From: Oscillospiraceae bacterium
GTDB lineage: Bacteria > Bacillota > Clostridia > Oscillospirales > Oscillospiraceae
Length of the DNA: 38,363 bases
Assembly: GCA_017397565.1 (NCBI GenBank)
Contig: JAFQIL010000010.1
Span: 1-38,363 of the forward strand
Direction: 5' to 3'
Shown here: positions 31,319 to 38,363 of the stretch, piece by piece
Numbering within the stretch: position 1 is the first letter of the stretch
Layout of the letters: the number at the start of each line of letters is the position of its first letter
Translations under genes and position numbers: made by a program
Notes under the pieces: model-generated
Seen by the model: only the letters and a program-made list of their open reading frames with translations
Databases searched by the model: none
What the model was told of the DNA's origin: nothing

Positions 31319-32446
31319 ATGCTGAAATGGTTTTGGCTGCTGAATAAGCGGCTGTATAAGAAACTGACCTTTGTGCTGATTCTTTTGCTGATCCCGATGC
31401 TGGTCTTTGGTTATGGGATCGTTGCCCGGAAAGAAAGCGGCGTGATCACCATCACTCTGACCAGTGAGGAAGAATCCGATCTTGCTATGCAGGTGATGCA
31501 GGAGCTGAAGGACAGTACCAGCCTGATCCGCTTTATTATCTGCGAAACACCGGAAGAAGCTCAAAAGCTGGTAAGTGACAACAAGGCGGATGCAGCCTGG
31601 ATTTTTGGTGAGGATCTGGAAAACAGTATCTACCGTTTTGTCCAAAAGCCTGTCAGAAAGAATGCCTTTATTCGTGTTGTGGAACGGGAAAATTCCGTGC
31701 TTTTGAAGCTGGCAAGAGAAAAGCTGTCCGGTGCCATGTTTCAGCATTGCTCCCGGGTGTTTTACCTGTCATATATTCGGGAGAACGTACCGCAGCTGGA
31801 CGGGGTAGCTGATGAAGACTTGATGCGGCACTATGACGAATTTGCCATGGATGCCGAGCTGTTTGATTTTGCGTTCTTGGACGCGGATGTGGAAATGCAG
31901 GATCCGGAGGATACAAACTATCTGCTGATTGCGGTTCGTGGATTGCTGGCCATCGTTATCGTTTTGGGTGGTTTGGCGGCGGCTATGTATTATATTCGTG
32001 ACGAGCAGACCGGTACGTTTTCTTTGGTTCCCCAGAAACGCAAGCCTCTGGTGGAATTCGGGTGTCAGAGCATTGCCGTTTTGAATATTGCGCTGGTTAC
32101 GCTGGTGGCGTTGCTTTTAGGGGGCTTGACGGAAAGCTTAGGCAGGGAAGTGGTGCTGCACATTCTCTACGCAGTGAGTGTAGCGGTCTTCTCCATGACC
32201 TTTCGCAGACTTTGTGGAAGGGTTTCTGTCATCGGTTCTTTGCTGCCCCTTTTGGTCGTGCTGATGCTGGTGATCTGTCCGGTCTTTTTTGATCTGGGTG
32301 CCTTGCGTCAGGTGCAGTATCTGTTCCCGCCGACATATTATATCAACGCGGCGTATTCCAATAGATTTATGGTACTGATGCTCGTCTACTTGGTAGTCTT
32401 GCTGGGAATATACGCATTGACAGGCAAGACGCTGAAAAGGAGATAA
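31319..32446 (+). CDS. ABC-2 type transporter permease
   Basis: A 375-residue permease with the same plan as its upstream neighbour: one N-terminal helix (LTFVLILLLIPMLVFGYGIVA), an outside domain (residues about 35-185, VITITLTSEEESDLAMQVMQ and DAAWIFGEDLEN) and a bundle of helices (LLIAVRGLLAIVIVLGGLAAAMYYI; FMVLMLVYLVVLLGIYAL). The two permeases are about 400 residues each and only distantly alike, so the transporter is probably a heterodimer. ATG at 31319 is preferred to GTG at 31310 because AAGGGGG is then spaced by 8 bp. Confidence 0.88.
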   Translation: MLKWFWLLNKRLYKKLTFVLILLLIPMLVFGYGIVARKESGVITITLTSEEESDLAMQVMQELKDSTSLIRFIICETPEEAQKLVSDNKADAAWIFGEDLENSIYRFVQKPVRKNAFIRVVERENSVLLKLAREKLSGAMFQHCSRVFYLSYIRENVPQLDGVADEDLMRHYDEFAMDAELFDFAFLDADVEMQDPEDTNYLLIAVRGLLAIVIVLGGLAAAMYYIRDEQTGTFSLVPQKRKPLVEFGCQSIAVLNIALVTLVALLLGGLTESLGREVVLHILYAVSVAVFSMTFRRLCGRVSVIGSLLPLLVVLMLVICPVFFDLGALRQVQYLFPPTYYINAAYSNRFMVLMLVYLVVLLGIYALTGKTLKRR

Positions 32447-32465
32447 ACAAAAATACTATTTTTGT
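32447..32465. promoter_or_regulatory. Perfect 9-bp palindrome downstream of the ABC operon
   Basis: ACAAAAATA and its complement TATTTTTGT around one central C. The arms are too close to form a normal RNA hairpin, so a protein binding site is more natural. It lies at the permease stop, 107 bp before the sialidase-like gene. Confidence 0.35.
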
Positions 32466-32572
32466 CAAAAACAGGGGCGATGTTGGCAAAAATGCGTATT
32501 GTAATCCAATGGCGGTTATGGTACTCTAACGGCAGAAAGCCACCCCCAATTTATATATAATGAGGTGTTGTT

Positions 32573-33688
32573 ATGGAACATTATATCGTAGCAAGAAACG
32601 CGGATAGCCTGTTTCCCTACCAAGGCTGGCCTACTGTAGCGAAAGATGCCAACGGCATACTGTATGTAGCAGTTTCCGGCCACCGGCTTGGCCATGTGTG
32701 TCCCTTCGGTAAGAACTATCTGTACATCAGTAAGGACGAGGGTAAGACCTGGTCTGTTCCTCTGGTGGTCAACGATACCGCTCATGATGACCGGGACGGC
32801 GGTCTGTGCGCCTGGGGTGACGGCAATTTGCTGATGACCTGGTTCCATAACGACAAGCAGCTCTATCGCAGCCGTGCCATGCTGGCGGAGGATCAGCCAG
32901 TCAATAACGGTGCTGCCGCTATGCCCATCTCCTATGCCGCCTACGATATGTGGGATCAGCTGCCTGATGAGCGTATGCAGGAAAACTATGCCTTCACCCG
33001 CCGCTCTCATGACGGTGGCATGACCTGGGACGAGCCCACTCCCGTTCTTTTCTCCGCACCCCATGGCCCAATCCATTCTGTCAGCGGTCGTATGCTGTAT
33101 GCCGGTCTGACCTCCCACAGACTGGTCACCAAGGAGGCGCCTGATCGCCGCATCGCCCTGATGGAGAGCTTTGATGAAGGCAAGACCTGGGAGCGCCTGT
33201 GCCTGGTGCCCAAGCTGCCCCATGCCGATGCTTCCGACCCTTGCGAGCCTCATTGTGTAGAGTTGCCCAACGGTGATATTCTTGTCGTCATTCGCTCCTG
33301 GCGTACCGAGTCCAAGAAGCTGAACCTGTACCTTACCCGTTCCACTGACGGCGGTAAGACCTTTGCTGTGCCGCAGCCGATTGAGGGACTTTACGGCGCG
33401 CCCGGTCACCTGCTGCTGCACTCTTCCGGCGCGGTGATCCTGACCTACGGCGTCCGGTTCAGCGATGACAAGCCCATCGGTTCTTATGCCCGCGTCAGCT
33501 ATGACAACGGCGAGACTTGGGGCGAGGAATTCATGGTAGGCCGTCCCGCTCCTGTGTGGGATCACGGCTATCCCTCCACTGTGGAGCTGTCTGACGGTTC
33601 GCTCTATACCGTCTACTATCAGCGCGCCGTGGATACGGACGAATTTAACTCTGTCCTTGGCTGCCATTGGGAATTGCCTGAGCGATAA
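32573..33688 (+). CDS. Sialidase-like BNR/Asp-box repeat protein, cytosolic
   Basis: A 371-residue six-bladed propeller of the sialidase superfamily. Five Asp-box motifs (S-x-D-x-G-x-T-W) are read: SKDEGKTW, SHDGGMTW, SFDEGKTW, STDGGKTF and SYDNGETW. No signal peptide or membrane helix is present, so it acts inside the cell, unlike secreted sialidases. Blocks such as WHDD-like HDDRDGGLCAWGDGNLLMTWF and EPHCVELPNGDILVVIRSW are typical of uncharacterised gut glycosidase relatives. The substrate is unknown, probably a sugar or oligosaccharide taken up by the cell. It is a single gene with GAGGTG before ATG and a TATAAT at 32556-32561. Confidence 0.85.
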   Translation: MEHYIVARNADSLFPYQGWPTVAKDANGILYVAVSGHRLGHVCPFGKNYLYISKDEGKTWSVPLVVNDTAHDDRDGGLCAWGDGNLLMTWFHNDKQLYRSRAMLAEDQPVNNGAAAMPISYAAYDMWDQLPDERMQENYAFTRRSHDGGMTWDEPTPVLFSAPHGPIHSVSGRMLYAGLTSHRLVTKEAPDRRIALMESFDEGKTWERLCLVPKLPHADASDPCEPHCVELPNGDILVVIRSWRTESKKLNLYLTRSTDGGKTFAVPQPIEGLYGAPGHLLLHSSGAVILTYGVRFSDDKPIGSYARVSYDNGETWGEEFMVGRPAPVWDHGYPSTVELSDGSLYTVYYQRAVDTDEFNSVLGCHWELPER

Positions 33689-33701
33689 TAGAATATGGAT
33701 A

Positions 33702-33738
33702 CACCGGGATCTGCGGTTTTGCAGATCCCGGTGATTTT
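33702..33738 (+). terminator. Terminator of the sialidase-like gene
   Basis: 13-bp stem CACCGGGATCTGC (33702-33714) / GCAGATCCCGGTG (33721-33733), then ATTTTG. Confidence 0.88.
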
Positions 33739-34380
33739 GTATGCAGATTCCATAAAGCGTTGTAGGGGCGGCCATTGGCCGTCTGCCAAAGCCTTCCTCC
33801 CTGTAGGGGGCATCGCCCACGACACCCGCAAGGCCTTCCCCTTTGGGGAAGGTGGCTTCAAAATGTTCTTAAGAAACATTTTTGAAGCCGGAAGAGGTAG
33901 TCACCTCTCCCACCGCAAGCGGTTCCCCGTAAATCAATGTATGATTGTCCCCGACAATCATAGAGATTCTGATTCGCTTCGCTACCCCAAAGGGGAGGGC
34001 ATATCGCTGTCGCACCCGTCCACCAATTGCCATTACCCGGGAAGTTGTACTGTAGGGGAGGGGCATCGCCCCTCCCACAGCGGCACAGATACCCTTCGCT
34101 TCCCCCTGGGGGAAGCTGTCACTGTAAAAGCGGTGACTGAAGAGGAATGCGGGCAGAAAAGTTGGGGTTTTGGAGGCTTTTCAGACTTTATCACAGGGAA
34201 CTGAGGAGAAAGTCTGTAATGTATACCGTATATCAGTCAGTCTCCCGAATTCCTCTTCCGACCTCGCTAATGCTCGGCCACCTTCCCCCCGGGGGAAGGC
34301 TTGGCGGAACGGGGAATCCGTTCCCTACGAGAAGGATGGGCTGAGTGGGGCGTGGTGTCGGGGGCACCGCCCCCTATAAC
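33739..34380. repeat. Dense cluster of palindromic intergenic repeats
   Basis: Several GC-rich palindromes crowd together: CCTTCCCC-TTT-GGGGAAGG near 33834-33852, an almost perfect arm pair around 33854-33889 (GGCTTCAAAA ... TTTTTGAAGCC), GGGAGGGGC/GCCCCTCCC at 34056-34076, GCTTCCCCC/GGGGGAAGC at 34098-34116 and CCTTCCCCC/GGGGGAAGG at 34281-34299. The phrase TGTAGGGG recurs near 33761, 33802 and 34051. Such pieces resemble the degenerate repeat families often scattered in Oscillospirales genomes (inference). No gene is credible here; the open frames have no site or domain. Nothing is recognised from 34381 to 34539. Confidence 0.65.
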
Positions 34381-34539
34381 CTAAAGACTACCTGTTTTTA
34401 TTGCAAATCCTACTGCGGGGCAGGGGATTACCCCTTTCTGTTTACATAATCACAGATTTTTAAGGATTTTGAAAGGTTATTGGTAAAATGTCACAAAATT
34501 GGCTTCATTTTTTCGTCGGATTGGCAGTAGGGCACTGCC

Positions 34540-34568
34540 TTTACAAAAAGGAGTTAGAGAGTTATAAT
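34540..34568 (+). promoter_or_regulatory. Promoter of the large surface-protein gene
   Basis: TTTACA (34540-34545), 17-bp spacer, TATAAT (34563-34568), about 89 bp before the start codon. Confidence 0.8.
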
Positions 34569-34574
34569 TTTTAT

Positions 34575-34656
34575 ATATTGTATGCGCGGAGGTGTACCCG
34601 TTGCCGTTCGGGCAGGCCTTGCACATCATATAAATTTTATCGAGAGGTGTGATAAA
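34575..34656 (+). other. Structured 5' leader of the surface-protein mRNA
   Basis: The expected transcript begins near 34575. Its middle can fold as GTGTA (34592-34596) / TGCAC (34620-34624) closing a CCCG (34597-34600) / CGGG (34609-34612) hairpin, with A/T-rich flanks (TTATATATTG, ATCATATAAAT) able to pair outside. GAGAGGTG at 34642-34649 is the ribosome site. No known riboswitch consensus was recognised. Confidence 0.4.
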
Positions 34657-37600
34657 ATGAAACGACTCAAACGCGTAGGCGCGATCCTCATGGCGTTAGC
34701 CTTGATTGTCGGCCTACTCCCCGTCGGCGTGTTCCATACCCACGCGCATGCCGCTGGGGAAACACCGGTTGTTCCTTCTGTTGGAGACAACAATATCTAT
34801 CTCCACGCAGTCTATGTTGCAGACGGTGTTAAACTCAATGGTGTACATGATTACACTTATCCTTTGAATGCTGCATTGACATCGGATTTGATGATCGGCG
34901 CAGCCTGGGATCTGGAGTATCTGTACCTGGCTGTTAACAGCGCAGCTGAATTAGCTCAGCTGAAGGTTAACGGTGTTAATGTTGTTGTCAGTAAGGTAAC
35001 AGCGGCAACTGTCGAGACTACTACAGACGAAGAGACTGGTGAGGTTACCAGCACGACTGTGGTGGATCCCGGCTTTGCCGAGTACCGGATCTCCCTGCTG
35101 GATGCCGGTATTACCAGCCTGGCCAGCGGTGTTAACAAGGTGACTGTGCAGGTTGAGGGCGAAGATGCCCAGACCCTGTACCTGATCTTTGATAACAACA
35201 ACTATGCAAGACAAAAGCTGTCCACCAACAATACTTCTTCTGCGACCAGAATAGAGCTTACAGACAGCTACACTGCTAAGTATGTTGGCAATAGCGCCAT
35301 CGCGCTTTATAATGGTAACGATGATGATGTTATGATAGGCGATCTGGACAATGCCATGGTTGTTGAATTCGATCTTGACGTTGATCAGATTTTCTACAAC
35401 TCAACCACATCGACCAACGATCCTGGTACTTTGGGAACGCCTACTTATGGTATCAATGTGCAGGTGATGGATGAGTATTGCACAACTGAAACAGCAACGG
35501 GCAAGAACTATCTTAATGAGCTTTTTAAGTTCAGTTTCTTCCGTAGCATTAAAGTATATGATGCCGATGATATCGGCGCGGTGTATATGCGGCATGCGTA
35601 TGTCGAAAACGGCGTGTACAAGACGGCAGATGTGCGTGTTGCGGATGACGATAACCGCTTGATGCATGTCCGCGCAGAGTATACCTATGCTGCTGACGCG
35701 AACGGTGAAATTTCTCATGATTCTATTGTTTCTGCTAAGTATTATATTAACGGCAAGCTGATTGCAGAGGCAACCAATGTTAGAATTGCCAGCGGTCTCG
35801 AAGGTTTGGCTAATAACTATGATTCTACAGCAAAAGCCTTAGCAGAGACCACTGTTAAAAATACTAGCCATATGGCAACCTCAGCTTTTAGCCTTGTCCG
35901 AGTGCAGGCTAACTATGTAGATTCTACAAAGGCTAACTATTCAATACTTACTTCCTCCAATTACTCTGTTTCTTACGGAGACGCTGCAGAACTTGCTGAT
36001 CTGCAGGCTGTGCTGGACGTCAAGAATCAGATCGATGCCATCGGCGTAGACGGCATTGTGGCTCAAGCGGAAGTTACCGCTGCTGCGGAAGCTTTGGCCG
36101 CACTGAGCGAGGAGCTGCAGGCTCTGGTATCCAACAGCGCTAACATTACTGCTGCCCAGGCTTACCTGGATGCTGCGGCACTGCCCAACTACCTCCATGC
36201 TGTTTATGCAGAAGGCGGCGAGGGTGAAATGCCCGCGATTCCGGTTGCCGGCACAAAGGTCAGCGCTGCCTGGGACTGGGATAACCTGTACTTAAGCGGC
36301 GCAACTGCGGCGCAGATCGGCGAAGCCGAGGCAGCTGCCACCGAAGGCGAAATCATCCTTCCCTGGGCTGAGGTCCTGGGCGCCTGTCTGACGGAAGAGG
36401 CGGCTGCTGTTTCCCGCACCCTGACTCTGACCGTGGGCGAAGAGACCTGGACCGGCACCTTAATTTTGGGTGCCAATGACTATGCTGTCCAGACAAAGAT
36501 GAATCCCGCCTATGGTACAAAGAAGGAAGGTAGCGCATGGAGACTGAACAGTATTACCCCGCACAGCGCTACTTCTGCAACCAATTTTTACCGTGATATT
36601 TTGTTTGCTACTACTTCCGGTGATGACTATCCATTCGCAAGCAAGCTGGAAGCAGCTTTGGATCAAGTGAATATTTTGGAGCTGGATGTCCAGTTGGTGT
36701 ATATGCCGGATAGTCATCTGTATGACAAGGGCGCAACAACCGCAGGCAGAGACTTTGCCGGCGGCGGCATCGGCATTGTCGTCATTGACGGTGAGCCTTA
36801 TGAAGGGGCTGCAACCACAGAAGGTATGTTCTGCGGCTTGGTAAGAACTGGCAGCGTCCTGTACTTCTGCTACTGGAACGGTGAAGAGTATGTCGAAGTA
36901 CCCATCGATGTTTATCAGTCCGGCAAGGAATACCACCTGCGGATCGAGTATACCTATCCGGAAGCCAATGAAGGCGTTGTCAATAATGACATCGTGAATG
37001 CCAAGTACTATGTCAATGGCAAATTGGTCGCGGAAGACGAAGATGTAAAGCGTATCGACAGCGAATATAGCTGCTCTATTTCGTCCAATAATAGCGGCGC
37101 TGGCCCCACCGGCTTCTTCGTTCAGGCTACAGACTTGGTTCCGAATGATACTAACTACAACTACGATACCCGCGTGGAAGCTGTTGTAAAGAACGTTTCC
37201 GTATCCAACGCTGACGTGGTGGAAACCGATGCAGCTACCAACGCCGGTTGTAACTGGCAGGATGCAAACTGCACCGATCCTAAGACCTGTAAGGATTGCG
37301 GCGCAACCGAAGGCGAAGCTCTGGGTCATGAGTACGGCGACGATCACATTTGTGACAATTGTGGCAAGACCTCCTGCGAGATTACTGGTAGCCATACCGA
37401 GGAAACCATTCCCGGTAAGGAAGCAACCTGCACCGAAACCGGTCTGACTGACGGCAAGAAGTGCTCCGTCTGTGGCAAGATCCTGGTTGAGCAGGAAGAG
37501 CTCCCCGTAATCGCCCACACCGAGGAAACCATTCCCGGTAAGGAAGCAACCTGCACCGAAACCGGCCTGACCGCTGGCGTGAAGTGCTCCGTCTGTGACA

Positions 37601-38363
37601 AGATCCTGGTTGAGCAGGAAGAGATCCCTGTAATCGACCACACCGATGCAGATGGCAAGTGGGAATCCAATGAACAAGGCCACTTCCACACCTGCGCTTG
37701 CGGTGCAACCTTTGATAACGCACAGCACATTCCCAACATCGATGCTCCCACTGAAACTCAGGATCAGGTATGTACGGAATGTGGTTATGTGATCGCTGCG
37801 AAGCTGAATCACGTACATGCAAATCATCTGACATTTGTAGAAGCAGTGGCTGCTACTTGTACCAAGGGCGGCAACCTGGCTTACTACGAGTGTGAATGCG
37901 GTGAGCTCTTCAAAGACGAGCTTGCGACAATCAAAACTACTCTTGCAGAAGTTACCACCGCGGTAGCTCCTCACACCGAAGAAACTGTTACCGGTAAGGC
38001 TCCCACCTGTACTGAAACCGGTCTGACTGACGGCGTGAAGTGCTCCGTCTGTGGCGAAATCCTGACTGCTCAGGAAGAGATTCCTGCTCGGGATCACACT
38101 GAGGAAGCTATCCCCGGTAAGGAAGCAACCTGCACCGAAACCGGCCTGACCGCTGGCGTGAAGTGCTCCGTCTGTGGTGAGATCCTGGAAGCTCAGGAAG
38201 TTATCCCCGCACTGGGCCACACCGAAGTTATCGACGAGGCTGTTGCTCCTGACTGCACTGAAACTGGTTTGACTGCAGGCAGCCACTGCTCCGTCTGTGG
38301 CGAAGTCATCGTTGCTCAGGAAGTCGTTGACGCTCTGGGCCACACCGAAGTTATCGACGAAGC
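34657..38363 (+). CDS. Large secreted surface protein, runs off the right edge
   Basis: Frame from ATG at 34657 (GAGAGGTG seven bases before) stays open to the end of the window, 1235 codons, so the C-terminus is missing. Residues 1-32 are a signal peptide (LMALALIVGLLPVGVFHTHAHA). Two related modules follow, from about residue 47 to 425 and about 510 to 850: each starts with YLHAVY and has AAWD-x-x-x-LYL, F-x-x-x-I-F/L-x-x-T blocks and ends in AKYY-I/V-NGKL-I/V-AE. Between them lies an Ala/Leu-rich helical linker (about 440-505). From about 860 on the chain is Cys-rich with repeated CTETGLTxGxKCSVCG units, possible zinc ribbons. Likely cell-wall or surface attached. Confidence 0.88.
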   Translation, partial: MKRLKRVGAILMALALIVGLLPVGVFHTHAHAAGETPVVPSVGDNNIYLHAVYVADGVKLNGVHDYTYPLNAALTSDLMIGAAWDLEYLYLAVNSAAELAQLKVNGVNVVVSKVTAATVETTTDEETGEVTSTTVVDPGFAEYRISLLDAGITSLASGVNKVTVQVEGEDAQTLYLIFDNNNYARQKLSTNNTSSATRIELTDSYTAKYVGNSAIALYNGNDDDVMIGDLDNAMVVEFDLDVDQIFYNSTTSTNDPGTLGTPTYGINVQVMDEYCTTETATGKNYLNELFKFSFFRSIKVYDADDIGAVYMRHAYVENGVYKTADVRVADDDNRLMHVRAEYTYAADANGEISHDSIVSAKYYINGKLIAEATNVRIASGLEGLANNYDSTAKALAETTVKNTSHMATSAFSLVRVQANYVDSTKANYSILTSSNYSVSYGDAAELADLQAVLDVKNQIDAIGVDGIVAQAEVTAAAEALAALSEELQALVSNSANITAAQAYLDAAALPNYLHAVYAEGGEGEMPAIPVAGTKVSAAWDWDNLYLSGATAAQIGEAEAAATEGEIILPWAEVLGACLTEEAAAVSRTLTLTVGEETWTGTLILGANDYAVQTKMNPAYGTKKEGSAWRLNSITPHSATSATNFYRDILFATTSGDDYPFASKLEAALDQVNILELDVQLVYMPDSHLYDKGATTAGRDFAGGGIGIVVIDGEPYEGAATTEGMFCGLVRTGSVLYFCYWNGEEYVEVPIDVYQSGKEYHLRIEYTYPEANEGVVNNDIVNAKYYVNGKLVAEDEDVKRIDSEYSCSISSNNSGAGPTGFFVQATDLVPNDTNYNYDTRVEAVVKNVSVSNADVVETDAATNAGCNWQDANCTDPKTCKDCGATEGEALGHEYGDDHICDNCGKTSCEITGSHTEETIPGKEATCTETGLTDGKKCSVCGKILVEQEELPVIAHTEETIPGKEATCTETGLTAGVKCSVCDKILVEQEEIPVIDHTDADGKWESNEQGHFHTCACGATFDNAQHIPNIDAPTETQDQVCTECGYVIAAKLNHVHANHLTFVEAVAATCTKGGNLAYYECECGELFKDELATIKTTLAEVTTAVAPHTEETVTGKAPTCTETGLTDGVKCSVCGEILTAQEEIPARDHTEEAIPGKEATCTETGLTAGVKCSVCGEILEAQEVIPALGHTEVIDEAVAPDCTETGLTAGSHCSVCGEVIVAQEVVDALGHTEVIDE
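37393..38363 (+). repeat. 123-bp (41-residue) tandem repeats in the surface-protein gene
   Basis: Full units begin with HTEE or HTEV at 37393, 37516, 37972, 38095 and 38218, and a sixth starts at 38341. Each is exactly 123 bp: H-T-E-E-x-I-P-G-K-E-A-T-C-T-E-T-G-L-T-x-G, then x-K-C-S-V-C-G/D-x-I-L, ending in a short A-Q-E/V-E-Q-E plus I-P linker. A different 333-bp Cys-containing segment (37639-37971) interrupts them. Near-identical DNA stretches suggest recent duplication. Confidence 0.88.

Noticed and set aside
33695..34204. Open frame of 169 codons in the repeat cluster
   Set aside because: Made of palindromic repeats, no ribosome site and no domain.
36460..38343. Long open frame of 627 codons on the - strand opposite the surface protein
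   Set aside because: The + strand has a signal peptide, ribosome site, promoter and clear repeats in one frame; the opposite frame is open only as a by-product of codon choice and the repeats.
37393..38363. Possible CRISPR array
   Set aside because: Units are 123 bp, contiguous and in frame with a protein; no short repeats with unique spacers.

Overview
The window looks like chromosomal DNA of a gut Clostridia, most likely an Oscillospirales (Ruminococcaceae/Oscillospiraceae-type) member. The basis is the GC-balanced coding style with strong AGGAGG-type ribosome binding sites, a type III glutamine synthetase, an aluminium-resistance/methionine gamma-lyase-like protein, a YugP-type metallopeptidase, a DUF4860 protein in a pilus-like cluster, and a Cys-repeat surface protein of a kind common in gut Firmicutes. 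The species cannot be fixed from sequence reading alone.

Layout. (1) Positions 1-2000 carry a tight + strand run of small tailoring-type genes: the end of one GNAT, a second GNAT, an NTF2/SnoaL-like protein, a third GNAT and a P-loop kinase. A membrane protein converges on it across a shared terminator. (2) Positions 2640-3880 are AT-rich and repeat-rich: an array of small palindromes, a fourth GNAT gene, a compact three-hairpin element ending in a copy of the tRNA-Pro 3' end, and the tRNA-Pro(UGG) gene itself on the - strand. (3) On the - strand, an AbrB-type regulator, a PLP enzyme and an EamA transporter form an operon (6443 to 3978) whose consensus promoter sits inside the terminator hairpin of the upstream metallopeptidase gene; a TIGR01212-type radical SAM gene lies upstream. 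(4) From 8458 to 12633, + strand: an ECF-like sigma factor with a membrane-anchored beta-propeller partner, then thioredoxin, PAP2 phosphatase and dUTPase. (5) Na/Pi cotransporter (+), glutamine synthetase III (-), class I aminotransferase (+). (6) 18367-21197: LUD-domain protein, GtrA-like protein, Ig-like membrane protein and lipoprotein in one + strand run.

(7) 21372-27669 is the most interesting block. A BTAD regulator with a degenerate GGDEF-like tail diverges from a lipoprotein transglutaminase, which heads a cluster with a PilC/GspF platform protein, four small pseudopilin-like or membrane proteins and a PilT-type ATPase. This looks like a stripped-down type IV filament locus with a single ATPase and no PilB or prepilin peptidase in view. 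(8) A 541-residue lipoprotein precedes a three-gene ABC exporter (29453-32446). (9) A cytosolic five-Asp-box sialidase-like protein is followed by about 900 bp of palindromic intergenic repeats. (10) The window ends inside a large secreted protein (34657 onward) with two related modules of roughly 400 residues joined by a helical linker and a Cys-rich tail containing 123-bp tandem repeats.

All family assignments come from reading translated sequence and motifs; no database search was run.
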